Assembly (NCBI GenBank): GCA_023415775.1
Contig: JAEZJM010000025.1
Span: forward strand, 240,558-304,557
Origin: Bacillota bacterium
GTDB taxonomy: Bacteria; Bacillota; Negativicutes; Sporomusales; UBA7701
DNA length: 64,000 bases
Direction: 5' to 3'
Shown: piece after piece, positions 51,364-59,100 of the stretch
Position numbering within the stretch: the first letter of the stretch is position 1
How the letters are laid out: each line of letters begins with the position of its first letter
Made by a program: the position numbers and the translations under genes
Notes under the pieces: generated by a model
The model's database searches: none
Told to the model about the DNA's origin: nothing
The model's input: only the letters and a program-made list of their open reading frames with translations

Positions 51364-52629
51364 ATGTCGGAAACAGCGCTGTTCTTATTTCACCTCAGTA
51401 GAATCGTCTTTGCCATAGCAAATATCTGGCTTATGTATTCCTGCCTAACGCCCAGGCGCTCTCTGGGGTTTCAAGTCACAGCCATTGTCGGCACAAGCGT
51501 TCTTCATGTCTCTCTGCGGGCCCTTCTAACCCCTCTGGGGCTTGACCCTTTTTTTATCGGCTATGCACTGGCCGTGCTATATATGCTTCCTGTAGTCCTG
51601 ATTTTCCGGGAAACCCTTCACATCAAATTTTTTGTCGTATTTATGGTTGTTTCTTTGTCCCAGTTCAATTTTCTTATCTGTTTGTTTCTGGAGCAACTGT
51701 TATTTGGCCACATGGTGAGCGGTTTGGTCTTGGCAGGCCAGCTGCTGCAACTGTCGTCCATACCGCTAATCAGAAAATATATCATCCCGCATATCAAAAA
51801 CATCCTGGAAATGATTAACCATCAAAACTATATTTTCACCTTATTCCCGTTTTTCTCGTACATATTGTTGGCTTTCTACGGAGTAGAAAGAAAATATCTG
51901 CTGTCTATCTTCATTCCCTTGGTATTGTCTACGGTGATTATCTTCTTTGCCTATTATCTGATCGCCCTCTCCATCGACCGCACCAAACGACAGCAGCAGT
52001 TGGAAAAACAGCTAGCGCTGCAGCGCGACCACTACCGCAACCTGAATGACAGCATCGCTACCGCCAGGGCAACCCGCCACGACCTGCGCTATCATCTGGT
52101 CACAATCTCGGGGCTGCTGCACAAGCAAGACGCCGCAACGGCCCAAGAATACCTGACCCGGCTGTGCAATTCGTATGACGACAGTTCCATCCCCAGCGTG
52201 TGCCGAAATCAAGCCGCCGATGCTCTTGTCTGCCATTATCTGCTGCTGGCAAAACAAGAGAATATCGCTTTTGTCACCGAACTACACATCCCTGACAATC
52301 TGGGCATCGACGATCTGGACTTGTGCATTGTCATCGGCAACTGTCTGCAAAACGCCTTTGAAGCCTGCAGCAAGCTGGCTGGCGACGAGCCGCGTTTCAT
52401 CGGCATCAAAACCATGATAGCCAAAGAATATCTGGTCATTAAAATTGCCAATTCCTTCAATGGCCGTGTGGAACGGTTTGACGGCGGTATCACCTCTTCG
52501 AAAAAAGCGACCGACGGCGGTATAGGTCTCGCCAGCGTGAAAACGGTTGCTGCCAAATACCAGGGGCATTGCCAGATTTCCTTTGAACAACATAATTTCA
52601 CAGTATCCGTCTCCCTCAGGCTGCCATAA
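51364..52629 (+). CDS. Second GHKL sensor histidine kinase (orphan paralogue)
   Basis: 421 aa, paralogous over its full length to the kinase at 38760. The membrane sensor covers residues 1-205 (YSCLTPRRSLGFQ, IFRETLHIKFFVVFMVVSLS, LLAFYGVERKYLL). The phospho-acceptor is H239 in TRHDLRYHL, the same position as in the paralogue. ATPase boxes: NCLQNAFEA near 330 and GGIGLASVKTVAAKYQG near 385. No response regulator lies beside it, so it may signal to the LytTR regulator 13 kb away or to another partner. Ribosome site CGGAG. Followed by its own terminator. Confidence 0.93.
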   Translation: MSETALFLFHLSRIVFAIANIWLMYSCLTPRRSLGFQVTAIVGTSVLHVSLRALLTPLGLDPFFIGYALAVLYMLPVVLIFRETLHIKFFVVFMVVSLSQFNFLICLFLEQLLFGHMVSGLVLAGQLLQLSSIPLIRKYIIPHIKNILEMINHQNYIFTLFPFFSYILLAFYGVERKYLLSIFIPLVLSTVIIFFAYYLIALSIDRTKRQQQLEKQLALQRDHYRNLNDSIATARATRHDLRYHLVTISGLLHKQDAATAQEYLTRLCNSYDDSSIPSVCRNQAADALVCHYLLLAKQENIAFVTELHIPDNLGIDDLDLCIVIGNCLQNAFEACSKLAGDEPRFIGIKTMIAKEYLVIKIANSFNGRVERFDGGITSSKKATDGGIGLASVKTVAAKYQGHCQISFEQHNFTVSVSLRLP

Positions 52630-52705
52630 ATCCTTGCAGGGCATAATAGCGTGTACCCCCTTCTCCCTTTGGTGGGCGGCTAGGTGAATTAACGGTAAAA
52701 TAGCG

Positions 52706-52736
52706 AAAATGCTGGATTAACCAGCATTTTTCTTTT
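52706..52736 (+). terminator. Terminator of the second GHKL kinase gene
   Basis: Stem AAAATGCTGG / CCAGCATTTT with a 5-nt loop, followed by TCTTTT. Just before it (52682-52709) the sequence AGGTGAATTAACGG plus TAAAATAGCGAAAA loosely resembles the 28-nt element but has two extra bases. Confidence 0.85.
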
Positions 52737-52963
52737 AGTTACGTTTTATCCATAAGTTTGCCGCCGTTAAAGCCCACAGCCTCTTCATAAACATTAGGTA
52801 TAACTACCTTGCCGCCAATTCACGGCCCCCGCAAAAAACCACGCTTTACGAGAGCTTTTACTCATAAATTGCCAAATCACGAAACGTCATCTCGGCTAAG
52901 TCCAGAATTACCTTGCGATATCTGCAAAACATTTCTCCGGACAATCGCCGCGGTTTTTGCCGG

Positions 52964-52991
52964 AAAAACCCGCGTATTACGCGGTTTTTTT
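52964..52991. terminator. Bidirectional terminator before the small-protein pair
   Basis: Stem of A-run, CC, GCGT against ACGC, GG, T-run, with one bulged C. Seven T follow on the plus strand and five on the minus strand. It lies 22 bp after the 91-aa gene (minus). The 52740-52960 stretch holds no supported gene. Confidence 0.8.
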
Positions 52992-53012
52992 ACAGAGCAA
53001 ACCGCTAAAGAC

Positions 53013-53288
53013 TCATACCGCAGCACATACTTCGGGTTTACCCGCCGATATTATAGTATCCAAACATATCCTTACTTTCGGCACTTCAAAGGTGCTCAAG
53101 GTCATACCTCCACACGAGGTGACCGTAACATCGCACAGAATTACCTGCCCGTCCTCTACTTCGACTAATTTGCCGGTATAAAGCCATCCCCCCAAAACTA
53201 TCACGTCGATGACATGGTTAATCAGCTTATTTAGGAGACAAGCAAGCGTCTCATTCTCTTCACATTCATGGATAAAACGGTCGTCCAT
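53013..53288 (-). CDS. Small protein with Sm-like beta-barrel pattern, 91 aa
   Basis: The start at 53288 (MDDRFIHECEE) follows GAAGGAGGAATC. An N-terminal acidic helix is followed by the strand pattern DVIVLGGWLYTGKLVEVEDG, QVILCDVTV and KVRICLDTIISAG, which resembles a small LSm/Hfq-type barrel. Four Cys are present. No family name recognised. It is 24 bp after a similarly built 104-aa gene, so they form a two-gene operon. Such proteins occur near spore or regulatory genes in some Firmicutes, but no role can be assigned. Confidence 0.72.
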   Translation of the reverse strand: MDDRFIHECEENETLACLLNKLINHVIDVIVLGGWLYTGKLVEVEDGQVILCDVTVTSCGGMTLSTFEVPKVRICLDTIISAGKPEVCAAV

Positions 53289-53312
53289 AACAGATTCCTC
53301 CTTCATAGAAAT

Positions 53313-53627
53313 TTAGGATATGATTAAGCCTGGGGGTAGACAATACAGGTGCGGCGTCTTGGCAACAACCTTGCACAGATCGAGAAGGGTAAACTTTTCC
53401 TTAATGCATGAGCAGCCCTGCGGACAAAATGTCTGATCCGGATGTCTGATTAGCACATGGTTCTGACCTGCGCCTGGTTCCAACAGCGCGATAGTATTGT
53501 CGAATATTTTTTCGATCCGGCCATAGTATACAAATCCATCTACAGTGTACAAGAGCACGCTGGTGCCCTTTTCGCATTGTATTTCATCGATAAATTTCTC
53601 GCAGCATATATCCTTGCAGACGGTCAT
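53313..53627 (-). CDS. Small Cys-rich protein with Sm-like beta-barrel pattern, 104 aa
   Basis: ATG after AAGGAGGTAAAAAC. The strand pattern GTSVLLYTVDGFVYYGRIEK then DNTIALLEPGAG and NHVLIRHPDQ resembles an LSm-like barrel and parallels the next gene. Eight Cys are present, including VCKDICCEK at the N-terminus and FCPQGCSCIKE near residue 68, which could bind metal. Function unknown. The pair lies between the orphan kinase gene and glycosyltransferases. Confidence 0.75.
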   Translation of the reverse strand: MTVCKDICCEKFIDEIQCEKGTSVLLYTVDGFVYYGRIEKIFDNTIALLEPGAGQNHVLIRHPDQTFCPQGCSCIKEKFTLLDLCKVVAKTPHLYCLPPGLIIS

Positions 53628-53691
53628 GTTTTTACCTCCTTAATGTTTTCTTACTTTATTTTTATGTAGGCACCGAACTGATGGGAACTCG

Positions 53692-54669
53692 CTAGATTAT
53701 TTTTCTCTGCCGCAATATGACAACCATATACTCGGCCCGGTATTTATAGCTATGACAGGCGACAGCCGCCTGGCCTGCGCGGCTGATCTCCGCCCTCTCC
53801 TGCGGGTGGTCCAGGTAATAACGGACTATCTCCACTGTTTCTTCCGGGGCTTTTGCCACAACCAAATGGCGGCCCGGCTCGAACAAATCGGTTACGGCCG
53901 GCGTAGCCGATGTCAGCAGAAAGCCTCCGGAACCGAGTATTTCATATGTCCGCATAGTTACTTGGCTGGTCGTATTCTGAAGTCCGAGAACAATGTCGGC
54001 TGAATTGTACACCTTGTACGCTTCTGGATATGGCAGATAGCCGTGCAAATACTCCTTGGGCAGGCTGAAGGCAAGGATATCCGCCATCTCATTCCATCTC
54101 GTTCCCCAGAAATCAACGCGTATACCCGCTTTCAGGAGCGGAGTGATCAGGGTATGAAGCGACTGCAGCCGGTAAAACTGCCGATAGACCTGGATGATAC
54201 CGGGATAAGCGTTAGCCACTACGGCAACGCGACAGGCGTAACTGTCCACTTTTCCATCGCCCTTGTGAACACACGGATGGTAGCCGAAATCAAGATGGGC
54301 TGATGGAAAACCAAGGCTTTCATAATAAGGCACCATCTCTTTACTTACCGTGAAAACGAAATTTGGCTGAACTTGCTGGATGAACGGCACCGTCAGCACA
54401 CGGGCGTGAATCGGATCCTCTGTTGCCCAGTAAACAAACGGTATCCCGCTTGTCGTAACATGTTCCCTTATCCATTTTCTTTTAACACCTACATGCTCTT
54501 CCGTCCAGCCCAGCATTACGATAAGTTCGGGACGATAATCAGCGATAAGCGCCGGGATATTTGTTCCCGTCAGGGGTCCGGATATGAGGACATCATGCCC
54601 GGCATCGCGAAATCCGTTCGGCAAACCATCAATCCACATAGGATGGCTTTCGAGAAATAGCACTCGCAA
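53692..54669 (-). CDS. CgeB-like glycosyltransferase
   Basis: 325 aa, GT-B fold protein similar to the spore-surface CgeB family. It starts at TTG (LRVLFLESHPMW, read as Met) 3 nt after the AGGAGCTCC site. The N-terminal half includes YRPELIVMLGWTEEH and FVYWATEDPIH. The C-terminal nucleotide-sugar half includes YNSADIVLGLQNTTSQVTMRTYEILGSGGFLLTS, whose conserved pieces RTYEILGSGGFLLTS near 235 and DLFEPGRHLVV near 255 are CgeB hallmarks. It is cytoplasmic and probably glycosylates a surface polymer or spore-coat protein. Divergent from the GT4 gene. Confidence 0.88.
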   Translation of the reverse strand: MRVLFLESHPMWIDGLPNGFRDAGHDVLISGPLTGTNIPALIADYRPELIVMLGWTEEHVGVKRKWIREHVTTSGIPFVYWATEDPIHARVLTVPFIQQVQPNFVFTVSKEMVPYYESLGFPSAHLDFGYHPCVHKGDGKVDSYACRVAVVANAYPGIIQVYRQFYRLQSLHTLITPLLKAGIRVDFWGTRWNEMADILAFSLPKEYLHGYLPYPEAYKVYNSADIVLGLQNTTSQVTMRTYEILGSGGFLLTSATPAVTDLFEPGRHLVVAKAPEETVEIVRYYLDHPQERAEISRAGQAAVACHSYKYRAEYMVVILRQRKII

Positions 54670-54722
54670 TAGGAGCTCCTCCCCACGGTCTTATTCCTAA
54701 GAATCTGTATTCAAACGTGACA

Positions 54723-54760
54723 AAATAAATGCGGGGGCAATACCCGCATTTATTTTTTTT
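54723..54760 (+). terminator. Terminator-like hairpin in the divergent glycosyltransferase promoter region
   Basis: Perfect 13-bp stem AAATAAATGCGGG / CCCGCATTTATTT, 7-nt loop, followed by a T-run on the plus strand. No plus-strand gene precedes it. It therefore lies in the leader of the GT4 gene (or of the minus-strand CgeB-like gene) and may attenuate it. Confidence 0.6.
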
Positions 54761-54829
54761 ACCCGCACATATAATCTATCATCCTCCCTCGCCGACTTCA
54801 TACAGCCAGAAGAATGGAGGTGCTTTTCG

Positions 54830-56041
54830 ATGATCGCTAAGGCAAGACCCAAGCTCGCGGTTCTCAATCCCTTCCCCGTGTACCCGCCTACCAGCGGCGG
54901 CCAGGGGCGGGTCTTTCACTTATATAAGTACGTGGCGAATTCTTTTGACGTAGTCATTATTTGTTTTTCCGACAGGCGGTCTTATAAAACGTTAGCACCT
55001 GGGCTGCAACAGATACAAATCCCTAAGAGTTATCCTCATTGCCGTCTGGAGTATGAATCCTTCCGTAAAACCGGTTTTGTAACCTGCGCCATCACGCCAT
55101 CAGCCGCAAGCCTGACCCCGGAGTACGGCCATGTAGTAAAAGAGCAGCTCAAGGATGCCGACATCGTTGTACTGTCTCACCCTTATCTGTATAAAGAAAC
55201 ACGGGAACTGGGCGCCGACCGTATCATAGTATATGACGCGCATAATGTCGAAGTCGATTTGCACCGCCAAATCCTGCCTGCCGCTATGAGTTATCTACTG
55301 GCGGATATCGAGCAGGCGGAAAAAGCGGCTTGCGAACAAAGCAGGCTTATAGCAACCTGCTCTACGGAGGATGCCGGCAAGTTAGCCAGCCTTTATAACA
55401 TTTCCCCCGGCAAATTCATCGTCGTGCCGAATGGAGCCGACGTTACGGCAATCCCGTTCGTTTCCTATGAAGAAAGACAGAGCCTCAAATCCAGCGAAAA
55501 TATGACTCAGCCGTGCGCCGTGTATACCGGAAGCAATTTCCCGCCGAACATCAAAGCTGCCCAGCAGGTGGTCGAGCTGGCCAAAGCGTTGCCCGACGTA
55601 AAATTCCTACTGATAGGAAGCCTGTGTGAAGCACTCACCAGCCGCAACCTGCCGGACAATGTCGCCCTGCTCGGCGTCGTCAGCGAACAGGAGAAATACC
55701 GGGTGTTCAGCCTGGCTGATGTGGCGATAAACCCCGTCCAATCCGGCTCCGGCACCAATCTGAAAATGCTGGAGTATATGGCAGCCGGCCTGCCGGTTAT
55801 TACAACCTATCTGGGATCAAGGGGAATCGGCGGAAATGATGGAACGCATTATCTAGTCAGCGAGTGCGCAGCAATGACTGACTGCATAAGCAACCTGCTG
55901 AATAATCCCTCACTCGCCGCCAGTTTGGCCCGCCAAGCCTATATTTTGACCAAGTCCAAGTTTGATTGGCGGCAAATTGCCGCCAACTTCGTTAACGCGC
56001 TATCCACCGCTCGGGCAGCAAGACATATTACTTTCTATTAG
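54830..56041 (+). CDS. Glycosyltransferase family 4 protein
   Basis: 403 aa, GT-B fold retaining glycosyltransferase. N-terminal loop NPFPVYPPTSGGQGRVFHLY (acceptor side), VVLSHPYLYKETRELG, YDAHNVEVDLH near 140, and the donor-binding half with VPNGADV near 205, YTGSNFPPNIKAAQQVVELA near 230 and SGSGTNLKMLEYMAAGLPV near 305, where the family's ExxxxxxxE-type acidic pair sits. It acts in the cytoplasm or at the inner membrane in surface-glycan synthesis. ATG after GGAGGTGCTT. It is 11 bp upstream of the GT9 gene, hence one operon. Confidence 0.92.
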   Translation: MIAKARPKLAVLNPFPVYPPTSGGQGRVFHLYKYVANSFDVVIICFSDRRSYKTLAPGLQQIQIPKSYPHCRLEYESFRKTGFVTCAITPSAASLTPEYGHVVKEQLKDADIVVLSHPYLYKETRELGADRIIVYDAHNVEVDLHRQILPAAMSYLLADIEQAEKAACEQSRLIATCSTEDAGKLASLYNISPGKFIVVPNGADVTAIPFVSYEERQSLKSSENMTQPCAVYTGSNFPPNIKAAQQVVELAKALPDVKFLLIGSLCEALTSRNLPDNVALLGVVSEQEKYRVFSLADVAINPVQSGSGTNLKMLEYMAAGLPVITTYLGSRGIGGNDGTHYLVSECAAMTDCISNLLNNPSLAASLARQAYILTKSKFDWRQIAANFVNALSTARAARHITFY

Positions 56042-56052
56042 GAGGTGACGGT

Positions 56053-57111
56053 TTGCTGATTCTTCCGGAACAGATCAACAAAATTTTGATGGTTTCTATA
56101 ACCCACATCGGCGATATTGTCCTGTCATGCCCGACATCGAGGGCCCTGAAAAAGTTCTTTCCCCTTGCGGAAATTGACATGCTGGTCAGCAAGCCCCAAG
56201 GGGAAGCGGCGTTCCATAATCCGTATATTAGCAATGTAATCTTCTACGATATTGAGAATTGGCAGCAGGACCGGACAAAATTGATGGCCTTGATTCAAGT
56301 GTTGCGTAAGAAGAAATACGATTTTGCCCTATCCTCACGCCACGGCTCCGCCGACCCGATGATGGCCTTTCTAAGTGGCGCTGTATATCGCGCCGGCTTC
56401 GATACACACGGCGGCGGCAAATTTTTGACTCATATGTTGCCGTTAGATCCGGCTGTTATAATGCATGAAACGGAATATCAGCTCGCGGTGCTGGCTACGC
56501 TTGGCATCACTTCAGAAGACACCAGCATTGAATTTCTTGTAAGTGACGAAGAGGAATCAAGCCTGAATATGAAACTGCCGCGTCTACATGAAAACGGGCG
56601 ACCGATCGTTCTTTTATGCCCATTAAGCGACAATCCCCAGAAGAACTGGACGGATAACGGGTACGTAGAAGTATTGCGGACACTGGCCGAATTTGCCGAT
56701 TGTTATCTCCTGGGAAGCTTGCGGCAGCTGACCGCTCTTCGCAGCATCAACACCTCCGCAGGAAATGTTGCCGAAGTATTAGGCGGGCTTCTTTCCTTAG
56801 GAGAACTCGCCGCTTTGATCAGAGCGGCCACCCTTCTTATCACGGTCGACACAGGCCCGATGCATATTGCTCAGGCTTTTTCGACTCCGGTTGTTGCGTT
56901 GATGGGACCTACCGATCCGAGAGTGTGGGGACCGCGAAATCCTGGTGATATCGTACTGACTAAGCCCATGGACTGTACTCCTTGCTGGCACAAGGACGAA
57001 TCAATAAAAAAAAGCTGCCGCCTCAACGAATGTATGCGGCGCATCCTTCCGGACGACGTTATTAAGGCAGCCACAGGAATATTGACAGCCTCAGCTAAAA
57101 CACCTTTTTAA
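56053..57111 (+). CDS. Glycosyltransferase family 9 (heptosyltransferase-like)
   Basis: 352 aa. It starts at TTG 5 nt after AGGAGGTG. Family signatures: KILMVSITHIGDIVLSCPTS near residue 10, FALSSRHGSADPMMAF near 95, LCPLSDNPQKNW near 190 and ITVDTGPMHIAQAFSTPVVAL near 270 followed by GPTDPRVWGP. A C-terminal CTPCW/CRLNECM Cys pair agrees with ADP-heptose transferase relatives. It likely adds a heptose-type sugar to LPS core or to a protein. Such genes support the view of an outer membrane. Followed by a strong hairpin. Confidence 0.92.
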   Translation: MLILPEQINKILMVSITHIGDIVLSCPTSRALKKFFPLAEIDMLVSKPQGEAAFHNPYISNVIFYDIENWQQDRTKLMALIQVLRKKKYDFALSSRHGSADPMMAFLSGAVYRAGFDTHGGGKFLTHMLPLDPAVIMHETEYQLAVLATLGITSEDTSIEFLVSDEEESSLNMKLPRLHENGRPIVLLCPLSDNPQKNWTDNGYVEVLRTLAEFADCYLLGSLRQLTALRSINTSAGNVAEVLGGLLSLGELAALIRAATLLITVDTGPMHIAQAFSTPVVALMGPTDPRVWGPRNPGDIVLTKPMDCTPCWHKDESIKKSCRLNECMRRILPDDVIKAATGILTASAKTPF

Positions 57112-57198
57112 TCCAAATTATAATAATTGGAGTTAACTCTAGATCAAGAACAAACCGCAACACCCTCGATAAAAAGCAATTTTACCGCACACGAAAAG

Positions 57199-57233
57199 AA
57201 GCATAACATTGCCGGATCGGCAATGTTATGCTT
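57199..57233. terminator. Bidirectional terminator between convergent genes
   Basis: Perfect 16-bp stem AAGCATAACATTGCCG and its complement, 3-nt loop. On the minus strand it is followed by CTTTTCG. It separates the GT9 gene from tpsB. Confidence 0.8.
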
Positions 57234-57337
57234 ATCGCAACCAATAGAGAAGCCGGCCTACCTGGAACCAATATGTGTATGAACCGGTTTCCTGTGGTAT
57301 GTCGTCAAATCGAAGCTCATCGGCGCCGGGGAATGGG

Positions 57338-59035
57338 CTAAAAATACTTGACTCCTTGCAGCCAGAAGCGACCGGCGCGGTTGGTGTCGGAAACAGCCTC
57401 ACTGGAGCTCAGCTTCCAGGCGTAGTCAAGCCGCAGGGCATAGTCGCCGGGACGGCTGAAAATAAAACCCAGACCGGCGCCGGACAAGGTGCGACTGTTG
57501 GCATCCGTTGTCCAGGGGGCTTTATTGAACTTTACATGCCCGCCATCAACGAAGGCTGTCAATTGCACACGGGAGTCGGGCAGGTTCCAGCGCAGTTCCC
57601 CCGTCACCACATAGCCTTCATCGCCGCCGGCCTCATTGACCGGATAGGCTCTGACACCGCTTGGCCCGCCGAGGGAGATTTTTTCGGAAGAGTCCAGGTT
57701 TTTGCTGGCAAGTTGCCCGGCAAAAGACAGATGGAGGTTAAGGCGGTTGTTCACGCTTTGTATCCGGTAGAGATTCAGGTTGGTTTTATTATAGCGTCCG
57801 GCGGTGTGAGCGCTGCTGTCATTTGCAACCGCATCCGCCGAATCCATGTGGAGTTGTCCCAGCGAAAAGGTAAGGCCAAAGCTATTGTAGCCGCCGCCCC
57901 CCAGATTATCGCGGCTGTCGCCGCTTACGCCTAGTTTCCAAGTGTTCGCGGACTTGCGGCTGTTGGAGCCAAAGTATTTAATACGATCTTCCAGTTCCTT
58001 ATGGTCAAAGCCAATACGGCCTGTGAGATTAAAGTCGCGGGAACGCCTAAGGGTAAAACTTTCGTAGATACTGGTGGTCTTGGCAATGCCGCTGGCATCA
58101 AGATCGGCAAATTGCTCGCCCAGCGTATAATACGACCGGGAGAAGCCAATACCTAGCTTAGCCCCCTGACCGCCGGTGGGCAGTTGATACGACAGGCTGT
58201 AATCATCCATGTTTTTGCCTAAAATAGTGCCAAGAGAAAGAGTGTCGCCTTCCCCGCTGAGGTTGTGGAGATTATAGTTGAAGCCAAACCGGTTTTTACC
58301 GGTATACCGGCTGCCATGATTGTCGATATAGGCTTGTCCGGTGGCTTTGGCCGTATCGTTTAACGAGATCACCAGATTAGATGTGCCCGGTGTGCCGCCT
58401 GCCGTTAAGGTCGCCTTGCTGCTGATACCGTCCGTAGCGGATAACAGCAGCAGCGTCCGTTCCAGGGTTTCCTTGTGGATATAATCGCCGCTTTTCAGGG
58501 GGCTTAGTACACGATCAATCGCCGTCTGACGCAGGGCGGAATCATTCCGCACCTGAATTTGGCCGTATTGTCCAATCAGCACCTTGATGGTTACGGCGCC
58601 ATTTTCAATCGTCTGGGCGGGAATAACAGCCCTGGCGACAAGATAGCCTTGTTCCCGGAAATGCTGGGTAATGCGCCGGGCATAGACTTCCAGTTCGCCG
58701 AGCGTCAAATCCTTGCCATAAGCGTCTTTGATCAGCGGCGTCAAGACCTCTTCGCTGTAAAGATTTTGACCGGTAATGCTGATTTTTGCCACATGGATTT
58801 TGGTTTGATCCGGTTGATCCGGTTGCACCGGCCCTGCCTGTTCTTCTTGTTTTACCTCGACTTTTGGTTTGACTTGCTCTTGCGGCGGCAGGGTATGCTC
58901 CTTGATGCCCCCCAGCGTTGTGCTGTTGTCGTTTTGCTCCGGCAGGGCGGCGCTGACAGGCGTCGTCACCAGGAGGCACACCGCGGCGACGAGGGAACAC
59001 AGTATTTTAGCAGTGTACGAGGTACGGTTTTGCAT
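57338..59035 (-). CDS. TpsB / ShlB-FhaC-type outer-membrane transporter
   Basis: 565 aa. Signal peptide at residues 1-29 (cleavage near VSA). A linker with Pro/Lys/Glu follows, then two POTRA domains (about 78-155 with YSEEVLTPLIKDAYGKDLTL, and 158-232), then a 16-strand barrel ending in RFWLQGVKYF. The barrel contains the VRGY-like loop as GVRAYPVNEAGGDEGYV near 465, and an FxxxG strand. It exports the large exoprotein encoded just upstream (two-partner secretion). It starts 65 bp after the exoprotein gene's stop, an order opposite to many tpsB-tpsA loci. Confidence 0.95.
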   Translation of the reverse strand: MQNRTSYTAKILCSLVAAVCLLVTTPVSAALPEQNDNSTTLGGIKEHTLPPQEQVKPKVEVKQEEQAGPVQPDQPDQTKIHVAKISITGQNLYSEEVLTPLIKDAYGKDLTLGELEVYARRITQHFREQGYLVARAVIPAQTIENGAVTIKVLIGQYGQIQVRNDSALRQTAIDRVLSPLKSGDYIHKETLERTLLLLSATDGISSKATLTAGGTPGTSNLVISLNDTAKATGQAYIDNHGSRYTGKNRFGFNYNLHNLSGEGDTLSLGTILGKNMDDYSLSYQLPTGGQGAKLGIGFSRSYYTLGEQFADLDASGIAKTTSIYESFTLRRSRDFNLTGRIGFDHKELEDRIKYFGSNSRKSANTWKLGVSGDSRDNLGGGGYNSFGLTFSLGQLHMDSADAVANDSSAHTAGRYNKTNLNLYRIQSVNNRLNLHLSFAGQLASKNLDSSEKISLGGPSGVRAYPVNEAGGDEGYVVTGELRWNLPDSRVQLTAFVDGGHVKFNKAPWTTDANSRTLSGAGLGFIFSRPGDYALRLDYAWKLSSSEAVSDTNRAGRFWLQGVKYF

Positions 59036-59100
59036 AGTATCATCCTTTGCCTACGAATATGAGCTTGCGTTTTTCTTGAACAGCCTTCTTTTGTTTACCA

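Noticed and set aside
52982..53050. GCCGATATT near 53043 as a flagellar sigma-28 promoter
   Set aside because: No TAAA-type -35 box lies at the required 15-bp spacing, and there is no motility gene downstream.
52809..53168. 119-codon plus-strand frame
   Set aside because: It crosses the bidirectional terminator at 52964-52991 and overlaps the better-supported 91-aa minus-strand gene; no ribosome site.
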